This document shows positions 19,201-26,895 of a stretch of DNA of 64,000 nt, piece after piece. Under the pieces are notes generated by a model, which saw only the letters and a list, made by a program, of their open reading frames with translations, ran no database searches and was not told the DNA's origin. A program made the position numbers and the translations under genes. Position 1 is the first letter of the stretch. The number at the start of each line of letters is the position of its first letter. Source of the stretch: Prevotella disiens JCM 6334 = ATCC 29426 (GTDB lineage Bacteria > Bacteroidota > Bacteroidia > Bacteroidales > Bacteroidaceae); assembly GCF_000613345.1 (NCBI RefSeq), contig NZ_BAIS01000001.1, forward strand, positions 1-64,000, in the 5' to 3' direction.

Positions 19201-19208
19201 TATCTTTG
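19201..19208 (+). promoter_or_regulatory. Orphan forward promoter box
   Basis: TATCTTTG matches TAnnTTTG on the plus strand with TTTG motifs upstream at 19174 and 19185. No plus-strand gene follows, only a short structured stretch ending in a hairpin and T run. Confidence 0.45.
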
Positions 19209-19212
19209 CTAT

Positions 19213-19345
19213 CACTTTATGATAAAATAATACGTTCCAATATTGAACGGATACTCACAATAAAAGAGAACAAAGAACAACCTATGCTATGACACACACT
19301 TGAAAGCCCGATAAAAGTTAATACTTTTGCGGGCTATTTTTATAC
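19213..19345 (+). ncRNA. Candidate small RNA between the symporter and coaW genes
   Basis: An intergenic transcript is suggested by a forward promoter box at 19201-19208, a small hairpin at 19233-19249 (CGTTC/GAACG), no open reading frame of any length, and an intrinsic terminator at 19305-19335 (AGCCCG...CGGGCT with inner AAAAGT/ACTTTT) followed by ATTTTTAT. The T run is better on the plus strand than on the minus strand. The hairpin could also serve as the coaW terminator on the minus strand, which would weaken the case. Confidence 0.35.
19305..19343. terminator. Bidirectional terminator hairpin
   Basis: AGCCCGATAAAAGT and ACTTTTGCGGGCT form a long stem with a TAAT loop. The T tract is on the plus strand. 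On the minus strand it lies just past the pantothenate kinase stop and may terminate that gene. Confidence 0.75.
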
Positions 19346-19360
19346 CTTTTAGTTGTAAAA

Positions 19361-20185
19361 TTATAGTTTGACACCCGATTGCAAGGCTGCTCCAATAGCA
19401 GTACAAAATTCAGAATATTTTGGTATAATGAATCGAACATCGTAAAGACGCTCCATCATTGGAAATAAGACCTTACATTGAGGAAGCAAGGTAAGGTTAC
19501 CTATCATGACAAAATCCTTAATACCACTATTCAAGGAACTCAAAATCGTAGCCGAACCAATTGATTGCAATACTAAGCAAATCAGACCTAATGCAATGTC
19601 TTCCCTACTTGCAGTTCCTTGAGCATTAGCAAAGAGAGAGGCTGTTGCATTCATTGGTAAACCAGGAAGTGGCTTTGAAGAAATATCACCAATCTGAAGA
19701 TTAATGCTACCAATATCGCCTTTCATGGCTAAATCGGATATTTGCTGAATATCATCAGTATTTAATAACAAACGAGAAAGACCATTTAAAGTTCCGCCAC
19801 CAATACCAATACCACCGATATGATGAATATCGTCGCCATCACACAACACTAACGAAGTACCAGTTCCCATTGAAACAACAATCATTCGGTCGCGTTGAGC
19901 TTCATAACGAGCCCCTAAACCATCAGCTAAAAACTCATCAGCTTTCTCAGTTGACAAACCATAAACAGGCTTATCAATATAGGCTGCGCCAACTCCTGTA
20001 ATCATAACTTTTTCAATATCATCTAATTCTATCTTGTTATCATACAGATATTTACCAAAAGCACCATAAAGAGATGTTACTGGGTCGGTAGCTTTAATAC
20101 GTAATGGTCTAACCACCTTTCCATCTCTTATTCCAACTATTTTAGTAGTAGAAATACCAACGTCAATTCCAATTGCAATTTTCAT
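19361..20185 (-). CDS. coaW: Type II pantothenate kinase
   Basis: Catalyses the first step of coenzyme A synthesis, ATP-dependent phosphorylation of pantothenate. The protein shows the Fumble/eukaryotic-like pantothenate kinase fold: an N-terminal phosphate loop GIDVGISTTKIVG, the VSMGTGTSL motif, and the glycine-rich IGGIGIGGGTLNGLSRLL segment. Length is 274 residues, close to the staphylococcal CoaW. It has its own promoter box and stands alone. Type II enzymes resist CoA feedback inhibition, which is family knowledge, not visible here. Confidence 0.88.
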   Translation of the reverse strand: MKIAIGIDVGISTTKIVGIRDGKVVRPLRIKATDPVTSLYGAFGKYLYDNKIELDDIEKVMITGVGAAYIDKPVYGLSTEKADEFLADGLGARYEAQRDRMIVVSMGTGTSLVLCDGDDIHHIGGIGIGGGTLNGLSRLLLNTDDIQQISDLAMKGDIGSINLQIGDISSKPLPGLPMNATASLFANAQGTASREDIALGLICLVLQSIGSATILSSLNSGIKDFVMIGNLTLLPQCKVLFPMMERLYDVRFIIPKYSEFCTAIGAALQSGVKL

Positions 20186-20211
20186 AATACCTTATCATAT
20201 AAAAGTATGGG

Positions 20212-20219
20212 CAAAGGTA
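20212..20219 (-). promoter_or_regulatory. Promoter box for coaW
   Basis: CAAAGGTA on the plus strand reads TACCTTTG on the minus strand, 26 bases before the coaW start. Confidence 0.6.
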
Positions 20220-20303
20220 CAAAAAAAGTAGATACATATTAAGTCAAACACAAAGATTTTGTAAAAAAAGCCAAAAACATTTCTGTATTTATCTGAAAAT
20301 GAG

Positions 20304-20311
20304 TATCTTTG
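20304..20311 (+). promoter_or_regulatory. Promoter box for the HU gene
   Basis: TATCTTTG matches TAnnTTTG, 55 bases before the HU start. Confidence 0.6.
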
Positions 20312-20366
20312 CACTCCGTTATGATGAGAGTAGGAATTCAAAGTATAATTATTAGATAAAAACAAA

Positions 20367-20645
20367 ATGACAAAAGCAGATATCATCAATGAGATTGCAT
20401 CTTCGACTGGCATTTCAAAAAAAGACGTGTCGGCAGTAGTAGAATCATTCATGGAAGCTATTAAAGACAGTCTGTTAAAAAGCAAGGAGAATGTTTATCT
20501 CCGTGGATTCGGTAGTTTTATCGTTAAACACCGTGCAGAGAAAACGGCAAGAAATATCTCTAAGAACACAACAATTACCATTCCTGCACATGATTTTCCA
20601 AGTTTCAAGCCTGCGAAAACATTCATTGAGGACATGAAAAAGTAA
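20367..20645 (+). CDS. HU/IHF family DNA-binding protein
   Basis: 92-residue nucleoid protein that bends DNA as a dimer. It starts MTKADIINEIASSTGISK, carries the family signature around YLRGFGSFIVKHRAEKTARN, and has the Pro of the intercalating arm in ITIPAHDFPSFKPAK. Residue spacing suits both HU and IHF-beta annotations, and the Bacteroidetes proteins are often named either way. The gene is followed closely by a 29-residue basic protein and then the RNase G leader, and they may share a transcript from the promoter at 20304. Confidence 0.92.
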   Translation: MTKADIINEIASSTGISKKDVSAVVESFMEAIKDSLLKSKENVYLRGFGSFIVKHRAEKTARNISKNTTITIPAHDFPSFKPAKTFIEDMKK

Positions 20646-20684
20646 GAATCAAAATAATATAAACAATTTAAACATTTAAAAGCT

Positions 20685-20774
20685 ATGCCAAACGGAAAGA
20701 AGAAAAAGGGACACAAAATGGCTACGCATAAGCGTAAGAAGAGATTAAGAAAGAATAGACATAAGAGCAAGTAA
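20685..20774 (+). CDS. 29-residue highly basic conserved small protein
   Basis: A short open frame, ATG at 20685 to TAA at 20774, encodes MPNGKKKKGHKMATHKRKKR plus nine more residues ending KNRHKSK. About half of the residues are Lys or Arg, and the only acidic charge is the C terminus. I recall near-identical small proteins in this position in other Bacteroidetes, between HU and RNase G, but could not check. The composition suggests an RNA- or ribosome-binding peptide; that is inference. It falls below usual gene-length cut-offs and is easy to miss. Confidence 0.8.
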   Translation: MPNGKKKKGHKMATHKRKKRLRKNRHKSK

Positions 20775-20876
20775 GCCCCAAGGGCAGAAAGACAAATATA
20801 GTCTATCAACAGACGGGGCATGTCATCGCATTCAACTCCTAACCCTAAGGGGGCGACGACACGTCTCGCTTTTTTT
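20775..20876 (+). promoter_or_regulatory. Structured leader / attenuator-like element before RNase G
   Basis: Between the basic-protein stop and rng, AGACG (20811-20815) pairs with CGTCT (20862-20866) and GTCATCGC (20822-20829) pairs with GCGACGAC (20853-20860, one mismatch), with CCC/GGG at the tip, followed by CGC and seven T residues (20870-20876). That is an intrinsic terminator shape. An upstream GCCCC (20775-20779) can instead pair with GGGGC (20815-20819), which shares a base with the terminator stem. The arrangement resembles an attenuator controlling rng, but could also be a plain terminator. Confidence 0.5.
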
Positions 20877-20912
20877 AAATAGGTACGTTAGTACTTATAA
20901 ACACAATAAGAA

Positions 20913-22484
20913 ATGACAAGCGAAATAATTATTGATGCCCAACCAAAAGAAATTTCGATTGCATTACTCGAAGATAAACGATTGGTGGAATACCAACGTG
21001 AACCAAGAGATGCTAATTTTTCGGTTGGAAATATCTACATTGCTAAAGTCAAAAAGCTAATGCCAGGTTTAAATGCCTGTTTCGTAGATGTAGGTTATGA
21101 GCGCGACGCATTTCTTCATTATTTAGACTTAGGAAGTCAGTTCAACTCCTTTGCAAAATATCTCAAGCAGGTACAAAGCGATAGGAAACGACTATTCCCA
21201 CTACAAAAGGCCAGCAAATTACCTATCTTACAGAAAGATAGCAGTATTCAGAACATATTAGAGGTTGGTCAAGAGGTAATGGTGCAAGTAGTAAAAGAGC
21301 CTATTTCAACCAAAGGTCCACGCCTTACTGGAGAAATTTCATTTGCAGGCCGCTACTTAGTTCTCATTCCTTTTGGGGATAAAGTAAACGTTTCAACAAA
21401 AATTAAAAGTGGAGAAGAGCGCGCCCGCCTAAAGCAACTCATACAAAGCATACGTCCAAAGAATTTTGGAGTAATTGTACGCACAGTAGCAGAGGGTAAA
21501 AGGGTTGCAGAACTCGATGCTGAGATGAAAGTACTATTCAATAGATGGAATGAAGCCATAACGAAAGTACAGAAAACTCAAGAAAGACCACAACTCATAT
21601 TTGAAGAGACAGGGCGTGCAGTAGGCATGCTTAGAGACCTTTTCAATCCTACCTACGAGAATATTTATGTGAACGACGAGGAAATTTGCACTGCCGTTAA
21701 AAGCTATGTTTCACTTATCGCCCCTGAAAAGGCAGACATAGTAAAGAAATATAATGGTAAACTGCCAATTTTCGACAACTTTGACGTAACGAAACAAATA
21801 AAATCAAGTTTCGGAAAAACAATTAATTATGGTCATGGTTGCTACATTATCGTTGAACATACAGAAGCTATGCACGTTGTTGATGTGAATAGTGGAAACA
21901 GAACAAAGGAGAAAGGACAGGAACAAAACGCACTTGACACCAACCTTGGCGCAGCTGATGAAATTGCTCGCCAGCTCCGTTTAAGAGATATGGGTGGTAT
22001 TATTGTTGTCGATTTCATAGACATGAACTTGGCGGAAGACCGTCAAATGCTCTATGAACGTATGTGCAAAGCGATGCAAAAAGACCGTGCTCGACACAAT
22101 ATTTTGCCTTTAAGCAAGTTTGGATTGATGCAAATAACTCGTCAAAGAGTACGCCCTGTTATGGACGTAGATGTTGCAGAAGAATGCCCAACATGCTTTG
22201 GAAGTGGGAAAATACGTTCAAGTTTATTATTTACAGACTTATTGGAACGTAAAATTGACCAACTCACCAACAAAATAGGCATTAATAAGTTCTATTTACA
22301 TGTACACCCATACGTAGCTGCTTATATTAACGAGGGATTTATATCACTCAAACGCAAGTGGCAAATGAAATATGGATTCGGTGTAAAGGTTGTTCCATCA
22401 CAAAAATTGGCATTCATGCAATATGAATTTTACGATAACAATCGCCAATTCATTGACATGAAGGATACCAACGATAAACTTTAG
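20913..22484 (+). CDS. rng: Ribonuclease E/G family endoribonuclease
   Basis: Endoribonuclease acting in rRNA maturation and mRNA turnover. An S1 RNA-binding domain spans about residues 37-130 with the family's insert of basic residues. The RNase H-like catalytic region shows VDVNSG and VVDFIDMN, which hold the catalytic aspartates, and the zinc-link pair CPTCFGSGK is near residue 430. Length of 523 residues fits RNase G rather than RNase E, since there is no long disordered tail. The long structured leader just upstream may regulate it, as RNase E autoregulates through its own leader in E. coli. Confidence 0.94.
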   Translation: MTSEIIIDAQPKEISIALLEDKRLVEYQREPRDANFSVGNIYIAKVKKLMPGLNACFVDVGYERDAFLHYLDLGSQFNSFAKYLKQVQSDRKRLFPLQKASKLPILQKDSSIQNILEVGQEVMVQVVKEPISTKGPRLTGEISFAGRYLVLIPFGDKVNVSTKIKSGEERARLKQLIQSIRPKNFGVIVRTVAEGKRVAELDAEMKVLFNRWNEAITKVQKTQERPQLIFEETGRAVGMLRDLFNPTYENIYVNDEEICTAVKSYVSLIAPEKADIVKKYNGKLPIFDNFDVTKQIKSSFGKTINYGHGCYIIVEHTEAMHVVDVNSGNRTKEKGQEQNALDTNLGAADEIARQLRLRDMGGIIVVDFIDMNLAEDRQMLYERMCKAMQKDRARHNILPLSKFGLMQITRQRVRPVMDVDVAEECPTCFGSGKIRSSLLFTDLLERKIDQLTNKIGINKFYLHVHPYVAAYINEGFISLKRKWQMKYGFGVKVVPSQKLAFMQYEFYDNNRQFIDMKDTNDKL

Positions 22485-22533
22485 ACGTTCATCGGGTAAA
22501 GAAAAAATAATGAAAGATTAATGTGGCTATTAT

Positions 22534-22572
22534 AAAAGAGGGTGTGTCAAAATCGACATTCCCTCTTTTTTA
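22534..22572 (+). terminator. Intrinsic terminator after rng
   Basis: AAAAGAGGG (22534-22542) pairs with CCCTCTTTT (22561-22569), with an inner GTC/GAC, followed by more T residues. It sits about 50 bases past the rng stop and just before the convergent phytase-like gene. Confidence 0.85.
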
Positions 22573-22603
22573 TCTTCCTCCCTATTTGGTAAAAAAACTT
22601 GAC

Positions 22604-23653
22604 TTATTGGTCAATAATAATTGTTCTGAACCAATCACGCAAAATACCGCCATATTGGTCTTGACTATCAGCACAAAGCAACAAAACTTGTGAACCATCT
22701 GTTAATTTAGGAGCAAGGCAAATTCCTTCATAATTAGCAAAATCTTGATGCAAAAGAGTTAATGATGTACGCCATTCTGTAAGCAAAACTTTATGAAGAT
22801 AAGGAGTACGTTCTGTCAATGGTGAGGTTTCATTTATTACTTTCGATATGGTAGGGTCTACGCAGTAGAGTTTATTTTTCACGAAAGAGCCTATTTTGGA
22901 AGGTGAGACATAAAGTTCCCGCTCTAAAACAATTAGTTTTCCATCGTCTAATGCTACCAAATCAGAAACTCCCATAGCGTAATTCATTGCTTTTTTTGCA
23001 ACCGTTCCTTTGTCCATTTGATAAGCATATTGGTTCAAAGGTTGTAAACTATCATTGAAAGATTGTAATCTTAAATGATTTTCAACTAACCTTTTGGGTT
23101 CAGTTTGTACACCATCGCAAGGCAAAGTAGATTCAGAAGTTGTCCAAAATAAATGAGTTTTTTGATTGTACGCTAGCGATTCAAATCCGTAATGACCTGT
23201 TGCTACATTAAATAGCATAGGGATTTTCAATTCATTACCAGTCATATTGCCAGCTAAATCGTATTCCTTTATTGTATTATCATGCTCTCTTGCAATGAAC
23301 AAAGTATTGCGATTAGGGTGAAAAGCAATCCCTTCTTCGTCTGCATTAGGTGTTTTTGACGAATAAAATCCTTCCGTTTTAATATTCAATATATCACCCG
23401 AAATGGAATCAATGTCTATTGTAAAAACGTAAAAACCGCTTTCTTTTGCTTTATCAGATACCACTGCATATCGATTTTGTCCTAACCACGTTAGTCCACT
23501 ATAATTGCCTTTCGGAACATTGGTCTTATAATAATGTTGCGAATGAATCTTTATCACCTTTGGAAAGCCTTTCCCAAATATCGGAAAAGCTACAAAAGCA
23601 AATAATAAAAGGAAAAGTATTTTCATAAAAGTCTTACTAAACAAACGTTTCAT
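22604..23653 (-). CDS. Esterase-like activity of phytase family protein
   Basis: Secreted or periplasmic protein of 349 residues, starting with a basic, hydrophobic signal peptide (MKRLFSKTFMKILFLLLFAFVAF). The body has repeated blade-like segments such as YSGLTWLGQNRYAVVSD, NADEEGIAFHPNRNTLFIARE and GFESLAYNQKTHLFWTTSES, consistent with the beta-propeller of the phytase-like esterase domain (PF13449). Substrate is unknown. The DNA for residues SKIGSF contains a 17-base match to unit 1 of repeat array A1. It is alone, downstream of gmd on the same strand but separated by a terminator. Confidence 0.8.
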   Translation of the reverse strand: MKRLFSKTFMKILFLLLFAFVAFPIFGKGFPKVIKIHSQHYYKTNVPKGNYSGLTWLGQNRYAVVSDKAKESGFYVFTIDIDSISGDILNIKTEGFYSSKTPNADEEGIAFHPNRNTLFIAREHDNTIKEYDLAGNMTGNELKIPMLFNVATGHYGFESLAYNQKTHLFWTTSESTLPCDGVQTEPKRLVENHLRLQSFNDSLQPLNQYAYQMDKGTVAKKAMNYAMGVSDLVALDDGKLIVLERELYVSPSKIGSFVKNKLYCVDPTISKVINETSPLTERTPYLHKVLLTEWRTSLTLLHQDFANYEGICLAPKLTDGSQVLLLCADSQDQYGGILRDWFRTIIIDQ

Positions 23654-23703
23654 ATCTGCAAAAATTAAAGTTCCATTCGCACTATAAAAATTAAAATCAA
23701 AAA

Positions 23704-23736
23704 CAGGTAATTTCTGTCTATTTCAGAAACTACCTG
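23704..23736 (-). terminator. Intrinsic terminator after gmd
   Basis: On the minus strand CAGGTAGTTTCTG pairs with CAGAAATTACCTG (one mismatch) and is followed by TTTTTG. It lies between the gmd stop and the phytase-like gene. Confidence 0.85.
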
Positions 23737-23761
23737 CTTATTTTTCCTATCAAAAAGTTGA

Positions 23762-24850
23762 TTATTCTGGTAATTGAGCCTTAAGATATAGTTTCTTAAC
23801 AAACTTCATATCGTGCTCAACCATTATTTTAACCAACTGCTCAAACGAAGTTTTTCTTGGATTCCAACCTAACTTAGTTTTTGCTTTTGTTGGGTCGCCA
23901 AGCAATTGTTCCACCTCTGCTGGACGGAAAAATTTAGGGTCTACTTCTACAAGAACAGCACCCGTGTCCTTGTTATAACCTTTTTCGTCAATACCTTCAC
24001 CCCTCCATTCAAGTTCGATGCCTACCTCTTTAAAAGCAGCTGTACAGAAAGCACGTACGGTGTACATTTCGCCCGTTGCAATAACAAAGTCATCAGGTTC
24101 CTCTTGCTGGAGAATTAACCACATACATTCTACATAATCTTTTGCATATCCCCAATCTCTTTGAGCACCAAGATTGCCCAAATAGAGTTTATCTTGCAAG
24201 CCTTGAGCAATGCGACAAGCCGCTAATGTAATCTTACGAGTTACGAAATTCTCGCCTCTTCGTTCACTCTCGTGATTAAAGAGAATACCATTGCAGCAAT
24301 ACATTCCGTACGACTCACGATAATTCTTCATTATCCAAAAGCCATAAAGTTTAGCTACTGAATATGGAGAACGTGGATAAAAAGGCGTAGTTTCCTTCTG
24401 TGGCACTTCTTCTTGCACTTTACCAAACAATTCAGAAGTAGATGCTTGATAAATTTTACATGACTTTTCTAATCCACAAATTCTTACAGCTTCCAACAAT
24501 CTAAGTACGCCCACTGCATCAGTATCAGCAGTATATTCAGGGACATCGAAACTTACTTTAACATGGCTTTGTGCTGCAAGATTGTATATTTCAGTAGGTT
24601 TTACTTCGCCAATGATTCTAATAAGTGATGAAGAATCGGTCATATCTGCCCAATGAAGATTGACCAATCTTTCCTTTTTCATATCGCGCACCCATTCGTC
24701 CAAATACAAATGTTCAATTCGTCCTGTGTTGAAAGATGAACTACGGCGTAGAAGTCCATGAACTTCATAGCCTTTTTCTATAAGGAACTCAGCCAAATAA
24801 CTACCGTCTTGACCTGTAATTCCTGTTATCAATGCTATTTTTTTACTCAT
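23762..24850 (-). CDS. gmd: GDP-mannose 4,6-dehydratase
   Basis: Converts GDP-mannose to GDP-4-keto-6-deoxymannose, the precursor of GDP-fucose, GDP-rhamnose and related sugars. It is an extended SDR enzyme: NADP-binding [14 protein letters not shown] at the N terminus, active-site YSVAK with the Ser/Thr upstream in QASTSELFG, and the conserved FVTRKIT. Length of 362 residues is normal. It lies 51 bases after manC on the same strand, so GDP-mannose supply and its conversion are in one operon. The usual partner GDP-fucose synthase (fcl) is not next to it. Confidence 0.96.
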   Translation of the reverse strand: MSKKIALITGITGQDGSYLAEFLIEKGYEVHGLLRRSSSFNTGRIEHLYLDEWVRDMKKERLVNLHWADMTDSSSLIRIIGEVKPTEIYNLAAQSHVKVSFDVPEYTADTDAVGVLRLLEAVRICGLEKSCKIYQASTSELFGKVQEEVPQKETTPFYPRSPYSVAKLYGFWIMKNYRESYGMYCCNGILFNHESERRGENFVTRKITLAACRIAQGLQDKLYLGNLGAQRDWGYAKDYVECMWLILQQEEPDDFVIATGEMYTVRAFCTAAFKEVGIELEWRGEGIDEKGYNKDTGAVLVEVDPKFFRPAEVEQLLGDPTKAKTKLGWNPRKTSFEQLVKIMVEHDMKFVKKLYLKAQLPE

Positions 24851-24901
24851 CTATGTTTTACCTTTATCTAAGACACTGTATTATAAAGTTTGTATTTTAT
24901 T

Positions 24902-25969
24902 TTAATCGTTCTCTGAGAATTGCTTAATTCGCTGTTCTTCAGCTAATTTACAAACAAGCAACATGCCGTCTTTTTCTGCTACAATATAGCCCTCAAGTCC
25001 TTGAACCACTACTTTTTTCTCGTCAGTAGCATGCACAATACAATTTTTACTATCGTACATTTGAATATTCTTCCCAATTACGGCATTGCCATACAAATCG
25101 TGTTGAGTTTGTAAATGCAAAGAACCCCATGTGCCTAAGTCGCTCCAACCAAAATCGGCAGGGCAAACAAAGATTTCTTCAGCCTTTTCCATGATAGCAT
25201 AGTCTACTGAAATACTTTCACATTCAGGGTAAACCTCGTCTATTGTCTTTTGTTCTTCTGCTGTACCAAGTACATCTGCCACTCTATCAAAGATGCGTGC
25301 AATACCTGGTTGATAGATTCTAAAAGCATTTACGATAGTAGAAACATTCCAAAGGAAGATACCTGCATTCCAAAAAAAGTTTTTCATGCTGATATATTTC
25401 TCGGCAGTTTCCAAATCAGGCTTTTCTCTAAACTGGTCAACCCGATAGATTTCCTTATTTCGAACCGATGGAACTGTCAAATCAGCTTGTATATATCCGT
25501 AACCTGTTTCAGGTCTTGTTGGCTTCATACCCAATGTTACAACGGCGTCTGTTTCTGCTGTAAATTTCAAGCAATTATTTATAACGCGTCTAAACTCCTC
25601 TTGGTCGGTTACAATGTGGTCGCTTGGTGTAACAACGATGTTAGCTTTTGAGTCAGACTTTTTAATTCTCCAACTCACATAGGCAATACATGGAGCAGTA
25701 TTTCTTCTACATGGTTCGCTCAAAATATTTTCTTTTGGAATATCAGGCAATTGCTCATGTACCAATTCGCAATAATTTTCGTTGGTTACTACCCACACAT
25801 TCTTAGCCTCAATGATACCTTTAAAACGGTCGTAAGTAAGTTGCATCAAAGACTTTCCGACTCCAAGAACATCAATAAATTGTTTGGGTTTATCGGCAGT
25901 ACTCATTGGCCAGAACCTACTTCCAACTCCTCCAGCCATTATCACAAGATGGTTGTTTGTGTGCATCAT
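24902..25969 (-). CDS. manC: Mannose-1-phosphate guanylyltransferase
   Basis: Makes GDP-mannose from GTP and mannose-1-phosphate. The nucleotidyltransferase signature GGVGSRFWPMS followed by KPKQF is near residues 12-30, and the active-site segment FFWNAGIFLW lies in the middle. The 355-residue form has only the pyrophosphorylase and short beta-helix part, without a fused phosphomannose isomerase. The start MMHTNNHLVIM at 25969 is chosen because an upstream in-frame extension to 26098 runs through the promoter box at 26006. It is followed by gmd in the same direction. Confidence 0.94.
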   Translation of the reverse strand: MMHTNNHLVIMAGGVGSRFWPMSTADKPKQFIDVLGVGKSLMQLTYDRFKGIIEAKNVWVVTNENYCELVHEQLPDIPKENILSEPCRRNTAPCIAYVSWRIKKSDSKANIVVTPSDHIVTDQEEFRRVINNCLKFTAETDAVVTLGMKPTRPETGYGYIQADLTVPSVRNKEIYRVDQFREKPDLETAEKYISMKNFFWNAGIFLWNVSTIVNAFRIYQPGIARIFDRVADVLGTAEEQKTIDEVYPECESISVDYAIMEKAEEIFVCPADFGWSDLGTWGSLHLQTQHDLYGNAVIGKNIQMYDSKNCIVHATDEKKVVVQGLEGYIVAEKDGMLLVCKLAEEQRIKQFSEND

Positions 25970-26005
25970 AACTTTTTTGAATCTTACAATTAATAGATTT
26001 AGGTG

Positions 26006-26013
26006 CAAATATA
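26006..26013 (-). promoter_or_regulatory. Promoter box for manC-gmd
   Basis: CAAATATA on the plus strand reads TATATTTG on the minus strand, 36 bases before the chosen manC start. Confidence 0.55.
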
Positions 26014-26057
26014 CGAATAAAAAATTAAAAAAACAAGATATGCAATTATCTTTCTTT

Positions 26058-26387
26058 CTAATCAAATAAGGATAAACTTTGGTCTTTTGGTTTTTCAATA
26101 ATGGGATTTTCCTCCTCTTCGTCTATAAATTTTAACTTTAACTGCTTTACTTGCTGATTTGCAGGGTTAATATAGTAAACACCTTTCTTTACTTTTCCTA
26201 TCATAGGCTCGCTTCGACGGCTCATTTTTTGCAAGCATTGCAACACTTCGCTATGTACTTTTTCATAATCTAATGGTAAAAAAAACGAATTGTGCGTATT
26301 AAAAACATGACGTGAAATCTTATTGACTGACAATCCATTATCGCCAGCCTCTATTAAAATTAGAAGTATATCTTTCTCGAATCTCAT
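26058..26387 (-). CDS. Small hypothetical HTH-like protein
   Basis: 109-residue protein from MRFEKDILLILIEAGDNG. The N-terminal half has the look of a winged-helix or HTH domain (LSVNKISRHVFN), with a basic segment (KMSRRSEPMIGKVKKGVYYIN) as a possible wing, and an acidic C terminus (DEEEENPIIE). The family is not one I can name. An upstream in-frame ATG at 26414 falls inside a terminator hairpin, so the start at 26387 is preferred. Its start codon lies directly after the U tract of the preceding gene's terminator, so its transcription may depend on read-through. Confidence 0.65.
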   Translation of the reverse strand: MRFEKDILLILIEAGDNGLSVNKISRHVFNTHNSFFLPLDYEKVHSEVLQCLQKMSRRSEPMIGKVKKGVYYINPANQQVKQLKLKFIDEEEENPIIEKPKDQSLSLFD

Positions 26388-26425
26388 ATAAAAAAAGGAG
26401 TCCATATTATTCATATAGACTCCTT
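26388..26425 (-). terminator. Intrinsic terminator abutting the next start codon
   Basis: On the minus strand AAGGAGTC pairs with GACTCCTT (plus coordinates 26395-26402 and 26418-26425) with inner ATA/TAT, followed by a T run that ends next to the ATG at 26387. It lies just past the DUF2582 gene stop. Confidence 0.8.
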
Positions 26426-26444
26426 CTTATTTTTTAAAAATATT

Positions 26445-26739
26445 TTAAGCCAAGGCTATTTTATTGTCTTCATTTTGAATTTTTCCTTCTTTCAGGAGCC
26501 ACCCAATACCAAGATAAGCCTCTTCGGAGCTAATTTTTGCTATTTTTGCTATTTCAGACACAGAGAGTTGCTTTCCCCTCAGCGGCAAGTGTATTGTAAA
26601 CATCACCTGCTTTAAATCCTACATTTTCAGGACTTAAGTCTAAGACAATAGCCTTTTGCGCAGGTTTCTTTGTTGTTGTCCGTTTCGTTGCTTCTTTTGT
26701 AGCAACAGTTTTCTTTTCTACCATAACTTCTTTCATCAT
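26445..26739 (-). pseudogene. DUF2582 winged-helix protein, frameshifted
   Basis: Small protein with a Lys/Thr-rich N-terminal tail (KKTVATKEATKRTTTKKPAQ) and a C-terminal winged-helix domain. The annotated frame stops after 61 residues. A second frame continues with VSEIAKIAKISSEEAYLGIG and then WLLKEGKIQ to a stop at 26445, which matches the DUF2582 (PF10771) pattern. Removing one base from the CCCC run at 26575-26578 joins the frames and gives about 97 residues (GKQLSVSEIAK at the join). This is the one insertion among the frameshifts in this window, and it is at a homopolymer, as expected of a sequencing artefact. Confidence 0.72.
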
Positions 26740-26786
26740 TATTAATTTCTACTCGAGTAAAAATAACAAACTGCTATTAATATCTG

Positions 26787-26794
26787 CAAATATA
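26787..26794 (-). promoter_or_regulatory. Promoter box for the DUF2582 gene
   Basis: CAAATATA on the plus strand reads TATATTTG on the minus strand, 47 bases before the start at 26739. Confidence 0.5.
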
Positions 26795-26895
26795 CTTCAA
26801 ATATCTTGATGAAACTAATTTATAAATAAAAAAATGACAACTTCGCAAGCCTCAGGAAAGGGAAATGCCGTTTTTTTGATTTAAATCAATATTTA

